Shown piece by piece: positions 54,519 to 62,219 of a stretch of 64,000 nucleotides of DNA. The notes beneath the pieces are model-generated. The model ran no database searches, was not told the DNA's origin, and saw only the letters and a list, made by a program, of their open reading frames with translations. Position numbers and translations under genes: made by a program. Position 1 is the first letter of the stretch; the number at the start of each line of letters is the position of its first letter. This DNA comes from Microcoleus vaginatus_C (lineage in GTDB: Bacteria > Cyanobacteriota > Cyanobacteriia > Cyanobacteriales > Microcoleaceae): the NCBI GenBank assembly GCA_040004035.1, contig JAMPLN010000016.1. One strand, given 5' to 3'.

Positions 54519-55781
54519 TTAGCTATGAACAGTACCGTCGGGTAAGATTGTACCTGTTAATGTAGTCCGGGTAAGTTTGACCATAACTCGATCGCCGTAA
54601 CCGATTTTCGCTCCTGTTAAGTCAGCACCGCTCAAGTCAGCACCGCTCAAATCGGCTCCGATTAAGTTGGTTTCTCTCAAGTTGGCATTGATCAAACAAG
54701 CTCCTAACAAATTAGCCCTGAACAAGTTTGCTTGGTGCAAATTCGCGCCTGTGAGGTTGACGTTGTGTAGAAAAGCATCACTTAAGTCGGCTTCACTCAG
54801 GTTTGCATTGCTCAAGTTTCTTCCTGAAAAATCCTTTTCTTTTAACGAAGCTCCTTTGAAGTTGGAACCGCTCAAATCGGGAGCTTGCGGCCCCGCTTGG
54901 CGGTAAGACTGAGATGGCGGTGGCTGCGATTGGTAGCGGGACGCCTCTGAATAGGGCCCTGCAGGGTTTCCCCCATAGTTTCCCGCATAATTTGCAGGAT
55001 ATTTCCCTGAAGAGGGTTCAGAAGAGTAGCGGGGTTCTTTTGGGGTGGCCGGTGGTGGCTGGGTGTTTTGGTGCTGGGTGTTTGGATACTGAGTATTTCT
55101 GTACTGATTGTTTTGGTACTGAGTGTTTTGGTACTGAGTATTGGGTTGCTGAGTATTGGGTTGCTGAGTGTTTTGGTACTGAGTATTGGGTTGCTGAGCG
55201 TTTTGGTACTGAGTATTGGGTTGCTGAGTGTTTTGGTACTGAGTATTGGGTTGCTGAGTGTTTCTGTACTGAGTATTTTGTTGCTGAGCGTTTTGTTGCT
55301 GGGTAGTTTGTTGCTGAGTGTTTCTGTACTGAGCGTTTTGTTGCTGAGTAGTTTGTTGCTGAGTATTTCTGTACTGAGCGTTTTGTTGCTGAGTAGTTTG
55401 TTGCTGAGTGTTTCTGTACTGAGCGTTTTGTTGCTGAGTAGTTTGTTGCTGAGTATTTCTGTACTGAGCGTTTTGTTGCTGGGTGTTTTGGTGCTGGGTG
55501 TGTTTGTGCTGGGTGTTTTGGTGCTGGGTGTGTTTGTGCTGAGTATGTTTGTGCTGAACGTTCTGATTCTGACCTCTTGGTTGAATCGATCGCAATTGTT
55601 CGCGAGCTTGATTAATTTCCTTAATCTTTTCTTCAGCTTTCTGTAGTAGTCTGGGATTGTCTTTGGGGATGCGATCGGGGTGCCAAATGAACGCTAAATC
55701 CTTGTAGGCTTGGCTAATTTCTTCTCTGGAAGCTCCCGGCAACAGTCCCAGCACTTTATAGTATTGGTCGAGGTCGTTCAT
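54519..55781 (-). CDS. J-domain protein with QN-rich repeats and pentapeptide repeats, 420 aa
   Basis: Residues 1-66 form a DnaJ J-domain (DQYYKVLGLLPGASREEISQAYKDL, HPD in WHPDRIPK), the part that stimulates DnaK. Residues about 72-245 are an almost pure Gln/Asn/Thr/His/Tyr tract built of five-residue units such as QNTQQ, HKHTQ and QYRNT, a prion-like composition. Residues about 300-415 are pentapeptide repeats (SNFKGASL...ANLSEADLSDA...GADLSGADL). The domain combination is unusual: a co-chaperone head, a disordered low-complexity linker and a beta-helix tail. Start ATG 55781. Confidence 0.88.
   Translation of the reverse strand: MNDLDQYYKVLGLLPGASREEISQAYKDLAFIWHPDRIPKDNPRLLQKAEEKIKEINQAREQLRSIQPRGQNQNVQHKHTQHKHTQHQNTQHKHTQHQNTQQQNAQYRNTQQQTTQQQNAQYRNTQQQTTQQQNAQYRNTQQQTTQQQNAQYRNTQQQTTQQQNAQQQNTQYRNTQQPNTQYQNTQQPNTQYQNAQQPNTQYQNTQQPNTQQPNTQYQNTQYQNNQYRNTQYPNTQHQNTQPPPATPKEPRYSSEPSSGKYPANYAGNYGGNPAGPYSEASRYQSQPPPSQSYRQAGPQAPDLSGSNFKGASLKEKDFSGRNLSNANLSEADLSDAFLHNVNLTGANLHQANLFRANLLGACLINANLRETNLIGADLSGADLSGADLTGAKIGYGDRVMVKLTRTTLTGTILPDGTVHS
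55070..55575. repeat. 15-bp-unit repeat array encoding the QN-rich tract
   Basis: About 500 bp of tandem units (GAGTGTTTTGGTACT and TTGTTGCTGAGTGTT types) with a 15-bp period and blockwise 45/60-bp higher-order repeats. The opposite strand is open and Leu-rich but is only a mirror of the repeats. Confidence 0.85.
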
Positions 55782-55889
55782 TGTACCACCTTTCGCTTTA
55801 AGAAATTAGGAATTAAAAATTAAGATCGGAGCAAAAGCCGTTCTCAAAGCTTGCTTGTCCGATCGTACATTAGATGAACAATAACTCAG

Positions 55890-56738
55890 CTAAGCCGCTG
55901 CTGGCAAAAATTCTCGAATTCGCTGCAAGTATGTTGCGGCATCCTCCAGCATCGGAAAGTGAGCCGTATTCGGAATTATAACAAATTCTACTTTTTTGCT
56001 GAGGGAGGCTGCTTGCTCTCCCATGACGGCGGGGATAATTTGGTCGAATTCTCCGGCCACAAGCAGTGTGGGAACACTCAGCCGCGCAAATTCTTGGGGC
56101 ATTTCCTCGGCGGCTCTTTTGCTGACGGCTGTCACCATTGTACCTATAGCAGCTTGCTCGTCTGCCATTAAAAAATCCTTGAGAAACGCCAGACTGACCT
56201 CTGTGGGCAGGGAACGGCGCAAAAACCGGGCCATAAATAGCCGATCGGCAAACGGGATGGATGCCAGCCACGAGGGTCTAAATTTTACCACATAGCCACC
56301 GAATTTGTGAAAAGTTGTAAATGCTTTTTCATCGTATTCAAAAATCCCGCTGCAAGTGAGAATTGCTTTTTCTACTTTTTCGGGGTAAAGGTTGAGAAAT
56401 AAAGTAGCAATTGAGGCACCTGTGGAGTGAGCATTGAGAAAGACGCGGCTTAAATTCAGAGATTCTAATAATTCAGCTAAGTCGCGGGCGTAGGTTTCGA
56501 GTTCGTAGCTGGACTCAGCAGGCTCTTTTGGCAAGGGCGATCGACCAAAACCTCTCATATCGTAAAGCAAACAATCAAAATCATCAGCAATAGCCCGTGC
56601 CGTGCTTTCCCAGTAGCGCGCTGAACCCGCCCAGCCGTGCATAAATACCATCACGGGTTTGCCGCTGGGTTGGGCACTGTTATCTGCCGTTATCCACTCG
56701 TAATAATGTTCTACACCGCGAATTGAAATGAAAGACAT
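55890..56738 (-). CDS. Alpha/beta hydrolase, 282 aa
   Basis: HGWAG oxyanion motif at residues 34-38, nucleophile Ser105 in NAHSTGASI, acid Asp232 (GEFDQIIP) and His260 (NTAHFPML). Family includes esterases, epoxide and C-C bond hydrolases; substrate unknown. ATG 56738. It follows the J-domain gene's upstream gap in the same direction. Confidence 0.88.
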   Translation of the reverse strand: MSFISIRGVEHYYEWITADNSAQPSGKPVMVFMHGWAGSARYWESTARAIADDFDCLLYDMRGFGRSPLPKEPAESSYELETYARDLAELLESLNLSRVFLNAHSTGASIATLFLNLYPEKVEKAILTCSGIFEYDEKAFTTFHKFGGYVVKFRPSWLASIPFADRLFMARFLRRSLPTEVSLAFLKDFLMADEQAAIGTMVTAVSKRAAEEMPQEFARLSVPTLLVAGEFDQIIPAVMGEQAASLSKKVEFVIIPNTAHFPMLEDAATYLQRIREFLPAAA

Positions 56739-56807
56739 GATATTGATTTGGGATTCTTAGATTTTAGATTTTAGATTTTAACTCATAATTGTTCACTGAA
56801 TACCAAA

Positions 56808-56836
56808 ATTCCCGACTTCTTAAAGAAGTCAGGAAT
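56808..56836. repeat. Dispersed hairpin (CCCGACTTCTT type)
   Basis: Thirteen-bp stem with one mismatch (ATTCCCGACTTCT / AGAAGTCAGGAAT) and a 3-nt loop. A short ATTTTAG heptamer array (56761-56781) lies just left of it. It may terminate the DUF3120 gene. Confidence 0.6.
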
Positions 56837-56932
56837 CTCAAGACTACATCTATCAAAAAATCTGCGTTAATCTGCGTCAATCCGCCCACACCTGCGGTCA
56901 AAAATTACCAACATAGGAACCAATCATAAATC

Positions 56933-57619
56933 TTAAGCTGCGGAGGCTGCTAGCCAAAATAAGCCGTCTACTAAAAGAGTGCTCAAAACTGCTCCGCTGA
57001 AAGCGCGCCAGTGCAGTTCTCGATCGCGCAAACTCAGCAAACCGACTGTTAGCAACACAGCGATTAAAACTAAAGCACAGCCTATGCCCCAAGGAGTTTC
57101 GATTTGACCGATCGCACTTTGAAAAATCGGCATAGCTAATTCCGGTTCCGCGTGCATCACTTGCCGCCAGTAGGGCATCAAGCCTGTTAAGTAAAAATAT
57201 AAATCGGTAATAGCAGTGCCAAATAGCGAACCCAAGTAAAAATAGCCACCAACTTTTCCCCAAGATTTGCCCAAGCACCAAATAGCAAAAGGCAACCCAA
57301 TTGATTCTATAGGTAGATGTAAAATTGGTTCCCATCTAAACCAGCCCCAATAGATAGAACCTGCCAGCCAGCATCCGGCAAATCCTAATAATAAATCTCC
57401 CCAAAGTTGTGTTTTGGGGCGGAAAATTAGAATTAAACTCAGAACGAACCAGGGGATAGTTGATAGCAAACTGATGGTTGGATATAAGCGCACTAACGGT
57501 GCTTGCACGAATACTGGAATTGAGACTAAAAATGCTGAGGCACTAAATATTAACCACTGTTTGATGCTGTTTGTTGTGGCTGAAGTGAGAGAATTGTCGA
57601 GGCGGGCGATGGTGGCCAT
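56933..57619 (-). CDS. DUF3120 membrane protein
   Basis: About 228 aa with six or seven predicted membrane helices, matching the cyanobacterial DUF3120 family (SAFLVSIPVFVQAPLVRLYP; GWFRWEPILHLPIESIGLP; GKVGGYFYLGSLFGTAITDLYF). Function unknown. ATG 57619 is preferred; a TTG at 57658 would overlap the upstream gene by 8 bp. Same strand and nearly adjacent to the 57651 gene, so probably one operon. Confidence 0.82.
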   Translation of the reverse strand: MATIARLDNSLTSATTNSIKQWLIFSASAFLVSIPVFVQAPLVRLYPTISLLSTIPWFVLSLILIFRPKTQLWGDLLLGFAGCWLAGSIYWGWFRWEPILHLPIESIGLPFAIWCLGKSWGKVGGYFYLGSLFGTAITDLYFYLTGLMPYWRQVMHAEPELAMPIFQSAIGQIETPWGIGCALVLIAVLLTVGLLSLRDRELHWRAFSGAVLSTLLVDGLFWLAASAA

Positions 57620-57650
57620 AGGTGCGATCGCTGAGGATTCTAAATTAAGA

Positions 57651-58235
57651 TTAAACAACTGATTGGACTCCGTATTGTTTCAATAGGTGGACTAAAAATT
57701 TCGCTGCGGTTGTGGGTGCGAGAGTCTCAATCCCGGCGGCGGTTTGGCTGACGTGCCAGCCTTTTGCCGTTTGGGGAGCTCGCCATAAATCCAAATGTTC
57801 GATCGCGGGATCTGCATAAAAGCTTTCTCCACCGCCACCGAGAATTGCCGAACTCCAGTGCGTAAACCGATCGTGGCTGATTCGGTGGATGGGAAAATTG
57901 CCCACCAGAGGAACTCCCCAACCGTCTAAGGCAAAAAAAGCCCCGACTTTGCCACCGAGTTGCTGCCACATCCAAGCCGCCCCGATCGCCCCGGCTACTC
58001 CTGCCGAAAAGCTGACAAATACTAGACTTTCTCCTGCTAACTCTTCCCTACACAAAAAGTGCAATATGTCAATAGCTGAGAAAGGCGGATATTTATGAGC
58101 GGGAAAAATCTTGACAGGCTCGACTATTTGCTGGTTTTGGCGATCGGCGGCCAGTCCCCAAAGCCCCGAAAGTCCCGTCAGGAAACAGTCGGTTAGCTTT
58201 GGTTCGTGGACTCCGGGGCAAATTACCAGTCTCAT
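57651..58235 (-). CDS. Hypothetical alpha/beta-hydrolase-like protein, 194 aa
   Basis: Starts MRLVICPGVHEPKLT and contains LVFVSFSAGVAGAIGAAW, a nucleophile-elbow-like segment (Ser in FSAG), and a late HVSQTAAG. It is a short cyanobacterial protein of unknown function that may be a degenerate hydrolase. ATG 58235. It is followed by DUF3120 in an operon-like arrangement (31-bp gap or 8-bp overlap). Confidence 0.65.
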   Translation of the reverse strand: MRLVICPGVHEPKLTDCFLTGLSGLWGLAADRQNQQIVEPVKIFPAHKYPPFSAIDILHFLCREELAGESLVFVSFSAGVAGAIGAAWMWQQLGGKVGAFFALDGWGVPLVGNFPIHRISHDRFTHWSSAILGGGGESFYADPAIEHLDLWRAPQTAKGWHVSQTAAGIETLAPTTAAKFLVHLLKQYGVQSVV

Positions 58236-58815
58236 AGTTCGTCAAGAAAGTTAATATAGTTCGCAACATAACTTTATCATATAGCTATTATATCATATAC
58301 TACCCCAGGGGATAGGGTGTTAAAGTTATAATAGAGTCAAGTTTGAAGAGTATCCCCCCAAGTTAAAAGCTGGGAACGCTCCAAACCGCATTAATCTGAG
58401 GCAAGGTCAGGGAGTCTTAAGAAAACATGAAACTTATCCCCCCCTGCCCCATCTCCTGTCAAGCTTAGCAAAGGCTGATTCTAGTTTTAAGCTGTTCTGT
58501 ATTTAGATTTAACTTTTCCGGCGGCGTCGAAGCTGACCCCACAAAAGCTTAAACAAACAGGATTGTGAAAATTAAGAGGCCTGCCAGCTTAGCGGCCCTA
58601 CGAATTTCGGGTCAAGGTCAAAAAACCGACTTAGGACTGATGCTCATCAATCCGGTTTCTAGGATAAATAAGAGGTTTGACCGGGAAGTATGGGCCAAGA
58701 AACCGGGAATCAGCCCCGCGCACGTCAGTCGTGCGATCGCACACAATGAAAAATCTCCGATTCCCCCTTCATCCTGCCTGGATCTCTTAGAATAAATAAA
58801 ATTGAGGAATACAAA
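58236..58815. other. Gap upstream of the ferrochelatase-like gene
   Basis: 580 bp, AT-rich at 58250-58300 (TATATCATATACT), with no gene. A 76-codon frame at 58565-58795 lacks a ribosome site and coding character. The promoter of the next gene is expected here. Confidence 0.45.
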
Positions 58816-60060
58816 GTGGTTGCTTCTCCAGAAAAAATCGATTTCAAAACATCTGCAGCACCCGCAAGTAACGATCGGGTTGCTGTATTGCTGATGGGTT
58901 ACGGCGAAGTCGAAAGCTACGACGATTTTGCCAACTACAACGAACAAGCTTTAAATTTGCTTACGGCAAAGTTTGCGCCAGTACCGCTTTGGATTTATCC
59001 GCCGCTGGCGAAGATTTTAGCAATCTTTGACTTGCACGAGTGGAGTCACCAACACGGTCAATTCGTTTCGCCGCACAATGCAATTTTTGAACAGCAGCGC
59101 GCCGGGATTGAAAAGAATTTACAGGAGAAATGGGGCGAGAAAGTAAAAGTGTTCAAAGCTTTTAACTTTTGCGCGCCGTTTTTGCCGGAACAAGTAATCC
59201 CTCAAATTCAAGCAGAAGGATTTGACAAAATTCTGATTTATCCGCTGTTGGTAGTTGATTCGGTTTTCACCAGCGGCATTGCAGTCGAACAGGTGAATAA
59301 AGCTTTAGCACAAACCTTTGATGGTAAGGAACATTGGGTAAAAGGACAGCGCTACATTCCTTCTTTTTACGATGAACCTGCTTACATCCAGCTAATGGCG
59401 GATTTGGTTGAAGAGGAAATTAAGAACGATTTAGCTGTAGCGCATTTGCCTTCTCAGATTGGGATTGTGCTGATGAATCACGGTTGTCCGCACAAGGCGA
59501 AGGGCTTTACTTCGGGAATTGTGGAAAGTCAAGCTTTGTACGATCGCGTGCGTGAACGTTTGATGTATCGCTATCCTTTGATTTCGGTGGGTTGGCTGAA
59601 CCACGACACACCGCTGATTGAATGGACACAGCCGGATGCGACGTTGGCTGCGAAGAATTTGATTGATTTGGGTGCAACTGCGATCATCTTTATGCCGATC
59701 GGATTTGCGACAGAAAATCACGAAACTTTGTTAGATGTAGACCACATTATTGAGTCTTTGCAGAAACAGCGTAAAGGAGTCACTTACCGCAAATTGCCTT
59801 GCGTTAACGACCATCCAGAGTTTCTGAAAATGGCTGCTGAGTGGGCAAATCCGCAGATTGAAGCGTTGTTGAGTGAGACTGCGGTTGCTGTTAATCCGAG
59901 TTTAGCTTCGGCGCAGCGCGAGCACGGGCATTCTCATGAAGGGCACGGGCATTCTCATGGGGAGCACGGGCATTCTCACGGGCACGGTCATTCTCATGGT
60001 GAGCACGGGCATTCTCATGGCGGGCACGGCCATTCTCACGGGCACGGGCACAGTCATTAA
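58816..60060 (+). CDS. Ferrochelatase-superfamily protein with a His-rich tail, 414 aa
   Basis: GTG 58816 with GAGGA 7 nt upstream. The body (about 1-365) resembles the HemH/chelatase fold (VAVLLMGYGEVESYDDF; LIYPLLVVDSVFTSG; IGIVLMNHGCPHKAKGF; IFMPIGFATENHETLLDVDHII). The last 50 residues are a GHSHG(H/E) repeat tract with about 20 His, a metal-storage or metal-delivery tail. The reaction could be iron, nickel or cobalt insertion; the catalytic His/Glu assignment for protoporphyrin ferrochelatase is not certain. A terminator follows. Confidence 0.65.
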   Translation: MVASPEKIDFKTSAAPASNDRVAVLLMGYGEVESYDDFANYNEQALNLLTAKFAPVPLWIYPPLAKILAIFDLHEWSHQHGQFVSPHNAIFEQQRAGIEKNLQEKWGEKVKVFKAFNFCAPFLPEQVIPQIQAEGFDKILIYPLLVVDSVFTSGIAVEQVNKALAQTFDGKEHWVKGQRYIPSFYDEPAYIQLMADLVEEEIKNDLAVAHLPSQIGIVLMNHGCPHKAKGFTSGIVESQALYDRVRERLMYRYPLISVGWLNHDTPLIEWTQPDATLAAKNLIDLGATAIIFMPIGFATENHETLLDVDHIIESLQKQRKGVTYRKLPCVNDHPEFLKMAAEWANPQIEALLSETAVAVNPSLASAQREHGHSHEGHGHSHGEHGHSHGHGHSHGEHGHSHGGHGHSHGHGHSH

Positions 60061-60097
60061 TTAATTGAGTTAAAAAGTCGATTGAGTTAAAAAGTCG

Positions 60098-60140
60098 ATC
60101 GCCCCTTGCTTTTTTTAGAGAAGGGGCGATTTCCTTTTTT
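60098..60140 (+). terminator. Terminator after the ferrochelatase-like gene
   Basis: Ten-bp stem ATCGCCCCTT/AAGGGGCGAT with a 13-nt T-rich loop, followed by TTCCTTTTTT. A 17-bp tandem direct repeat (ATTGAGTTAAAAAGTCG) sits just before it at 60064-60097. Confidence 0.8.
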
Positions 60141-60156
60141 ATCAAATTTTATGTGC

Positions 60157-60185
60157 TTGTCAAACATCCGCTTAGTCGCTACACT
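60157..60185 (+). promoter_or_regulatory. Promoter of mazEF
   Basis: TTGTCA (60157-60162), 17-bp spacer, TACACT (60180-60185), 77 bp upstream of the mazE ATG. Confidence 0.45.
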
Positions 60186-60232
60186 GTAGATACTCTGTAT
60201 ATACTTTCTCTTAGAAAGGGTAAATTCCTCAG

Positions 60233-60244
60233 AGTGATATCACT
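60233..60244. promoter_or_regulatory. 12-bp palindrome upstream of mazE, candidate autorepressor site
   Basis: AGTGATATCACT, a perfect palindrome 18 bp before the mazE start and just downstream of the predicted promoter, where a MazE-MazF complex could bind. Confidence 0.4.
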
Positions 60245-60261
60245 AACTAGAGGTTCAGGCT

Positions 60262-60504
60262 ATGGTTGCGACGATCGCAAAATGGGGAAACAGTCTTGCT
60301 ATTCGGATTCCACAGAATTTAGCTAAAGAGATTAACTTGGCTGAGGGTTCCGAAGTGAAGCTTGTCTTGATAGATGGCAAGCTGACGATCGAGCCTATCG
60401 TTCGTCGGCGGTATTCGCTTGAGGAGCTGATCGAGGCAATGACGCCAGAGAATGTTCATACTGAGATTGATACTGGAGTTGCTGTGGGGAACGAAGTTTG
60501 GTGA
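60262..60504 (+). CDS. mazE: MazE-type (AbrB-fold) antitoxin
   Basis: 80 aa. The N-terminal swapped-hairpin DNA-binding domain is intact (VATIAKWGNSLAIRIPQNLAKEINLAEGSEV). The C-terminal tail (residues 43-80, RRRYSLEELIEAMTPENVH...VAVGNEVW) is the toxin-binding part. The gene overlaps mazF by 4 nt (GTGA). The same tail is duplicated on the neighbouring DUF433 protein. Confidence 0.92.
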   Translation: MVATIAKWGNSLAIRIPQNLAKEINLAEGSEVKLVLIDGKLTIEPIVRRRYSLEELIEAMTPENVHTEIDTGVAVGNEVW

Positions 60505-60845
60505 CAGAATCAAATCCCTACATTCCGAGTCGAGGCGATATCGTTTATTTAGACTTTGACCCAACTAAGGGACACGAGCAAAAAGGACTTAGACCTGCTT
60601 TTGTGCTGTCGCCTCGCTCCTACAACGAGAAAAGCTCCTTAGCTCTATTTATGCCGATTACAAAACAACAAAAAGGGTATCCTTTTGAAGTTATCCTACC
60701 CACTGGATTAAAAGTTCAGGGAGTAATTCTTGCAGATCAAATTAAGTGTTTAGACTGGAAAGCTCGCGGTATTCGATTGGTTGAGTCGGTATCTCAAGAT
60801 GTAATTGAAGAGGTACAAGCTAAAATAGAGCCGTTGTTATTGTAA
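60501..60845 (+). CDS. mazF: MazF/PemK-type endoribonuclease toxin
   Basis: 114 aa from GTG 60501, overlapping the mazE stop. SH3-like MazF fold with SRGDIVYLDFDPTKGHEQKGLRPAFVLSPRSYN and ILADQIKCLDWKARG. MazF cuts RNA at specific short sequences and is neutralised by MazE. A TTG at 60498 is also in frame but the GTGA overlap is more typical. Confidence 0.92.
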   Translation: MTESNPYIPSRGDIVYLDFDPTKGHEQKGLRPAFVLSPRSYNEKSSLALFMPITKQQKGYPFEVILPTGLKVQGVILADQIKCLDWKARGIRLVESVSQDVIEEVQAKIEPLLL

Positions 60846-60849
60846 AAGC

Positions 60850-61233
60850 ATGAAGTTCACGGGGCTGCATAAATCAGACGATCGCGCTTTTTCTGAAAGC
60901 ACCTATGTGCGCGGCGTTAGTGGCGAAATCGTTCCCGTTTTGCGCGGCACTCGGTTGCGGGTGCAAACAGTAGTCATTGCAGCTCATAAATGGGATTTTT
61001 CGCCAAACCAAATTGCCGCTGAGTATGATTTAAGTGAAGCTCAAGTGAACGATGTTCTCGCTTTTTATGCAGCCCACTCTCAGGAAATAGATGCCTCTAT
61101 TGACGCTGAGAAAATTATCGAACCCGTAACTCGTCGGCGGTATTCCCTTGAGGAGTTGGTTGAGGCGATCGCGCCTGAGAATCTTCATAATGAGATTGAC
61201 AGTGGAGTTGCTGTGGGGAACGAAGTGTGGTGA
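60850..61233 (+). CDS. DUF433 protein carrying a copied MazE toxin-binding tail
   Basis: 127 aa, 4 nt after mazF. Residues about 25-85 form a DUF433 (VapB-like, winged-helix) domain: GEIVPVLRGTRLRVQTVVIAAH, FSPNQIAAEYDLSEAQVNDVLAFYAAH. Residues 90-127 match the MazE tail (43-80) at 30 of 38 positions, ending in the same VAVGNEVW, and the DNA is also similar through the stop and the mazF start codon. DUF433 proteins are usually antitoxins for a different toxin class. It is probably a second antitoxin that can bind MazF. No own toxin gene follows; the next 12 codons (GTG ACA CAA...) are a mazF-start vestige. Confidence 0.85.
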   Translation: MKFTGLHKSDDRAFSESTYVRGVSGEIVPVLRGTRLRVQTVVIAAHKWDFSPNQIAAEYDLSEAQVNDVLAFYAAHSQEIDASIDAEKIIEPVTRRRYSLEELVEAIAPENLHNEIDSGVAVGNEVW

Positions 61234-61253
61234 CACAATATTGCTATTTGTAT

Positions 61254-61310
61254 GGTGCGTCGCTGTGAGATTTTCCTGCTAGTTGAAATAGCTACGGGGA
61301 GCGACGCACC
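61254..61310. repeat. Nested-hairpin repeat, copy A
   Basis: Outer arms GGTGCGTCGC...GCGACGCACC and an imperfect inner stem TGCTAGTTGAAATAGCTA. It is about 83% similar to copy B at 62166-62218. Confidence 0.75.
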
Positions 61311-61353
61311 CGAAGGTATTACTGTAGGGAATGAAGAAAGTTTCCTGTCATAC

Positions 61354-61758
61354 TCACCAAATTGTTTGAATAGTAGTTAACGCTTGAATTTTTGCGTCGC
61401 GGGTGACTAACGGAAGACTCAAAGATAAAGCAGTGGCGGCAATAATCCTGTCTGGCATATCAGGAACCGTTGCCCTGTCAATTTGTTGAATAGTTGCCGA
61501 GATATTGCGATCTAAAGGTGCTAGCATAATCCCCACATTTGGATCGTCCGCAGCATTTAAAACTCGTGTCAGCACCTCGCCTGCCAAACGCCCTCGCTCA
61601 ATCAAGTAAGAAATTTCTACAATTGTAATTGCGGAAAAGTAGATAAAATTTCCCTCATTAACCGCTTGTTCTAATGCTGTTAAGGCTGCTGGCGACAATC
61701 TTGGTAGTTCAAAAATGTACCAAATTAGGGTATGGGTATCTGCTACGACTGAGGGCAT
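61354..61758 (-). CDS. PIN-domain (VapC-type) toxin
   Basis: 134 aa from ATG 61758, which overlaps the antitoxin stop by one nt (TGATG). PIN ribonuclease acidic residues lie in VVADTHTLIWY, TIVEISYLIE, DMPDRIIAATA and VTRDAKIQ. Forms a two-gene TA module with the DUF2281 gene just upstream. Substrate RNA unknown. Confidence 0.9.
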   Translation of the reverse strand: MPSVVADTHTLIWYIFELPRLSPAALTALEQAVNEGNFIYFSAITIVEISYLIERGRLAGEVLTRVLNAADDPNVGIMLAPLDRNISATIQQIDRATVPDMPDRIIAATALSLSLPLVTRDAKIQALTTIQTIW

Positions 61759-61982
61759 CAAACAATCTCCCTGGGAAAATTTCCCCACATTTCTTGTCGG
61801 GCTTGGGCGATGTCTTCTTCCGTAATATCTACTTTTAAGTCAGCACACAACCCTTTGGCACTCTTTAGCGGTCGTTTAGCCATAGTTTTTTGTTGAAGAA
61901 ATTCAGCAAAATCTAAAAGTTCTTGCTGTCGCTCTAGGGGCAATGCCCGCAACTTATCTAAAACTGCTTGCTCTAAATTCAT
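61758..61982 (-). CDS. DUF2281-type antitoxin
   Basis: 74 aa, MNLEQAVLDKLRALPLERQQELLDFAEFLQQK start typical of DUF2281 antitoxins (dimerising N-terminal helix), with a C-terminal acidic tail (DITEEDIAQARQEMWGNFP) for toxin binding. It precedes the PIN toxin gene on the same transcript. Confidence 0.88.
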   Translation of the reverse strand: MNLEQAVLDKLRALPLERQQELLDFAEFLQQKTMAKRPLKSAKGLCADLKVDITEEDIAQARQEMWGNFPREIV

Positions 61983-62165
61983 CGTTTATTGCCCTCCGTA
62001 ATTACTCTAAAATTATCTTCACGCTTTTACTTACCAAATTCAAAAAATGTGCTTGCAACATACTTACCATATTATAAGGTAAATCCCACAAAAAACTAAC
62101 GCCTCTTGCATCCTAGTTTGAAATAATATTTTTCGCAGTGGAGTGCAATCGCCCCTAATTTTGTA

Positions 62166-62218
62166 GGTGCGTCGCTATGAGATTTTCCAGCTATTTGAAA
62201 TAGCTCAAGGCGACGCAC
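62166..62218. repeat. Nested-hairpin repeat, copy B
   Basis: Outer stem GTGCGTCGC/GCGACGCAC (9 bp) and a perfect inner hairpin AGCTATTT-G-AAATAGCT. About 83% similar to copy A at 61254-61310; the two copies flank the DUF2281/PIN module in the same orientation. Confidence 0.75.
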
Positions 62219-62219
62219 T

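Noticed and set aside
55068..55646. 192-codon forward frame, Leu/Ser-rich and membrane-like
   Set aside because: It is the reverse complement of the QN-rich repeat array; the hydrophobic pattern is only the mirror of CAA/AAT codons.
58565..58795. 76-codon forward frame upstream of the ferrochelatase-like gene
   Set aside because: No ribosome site and low-complexity translation; more likely untranslated leader or spacer.
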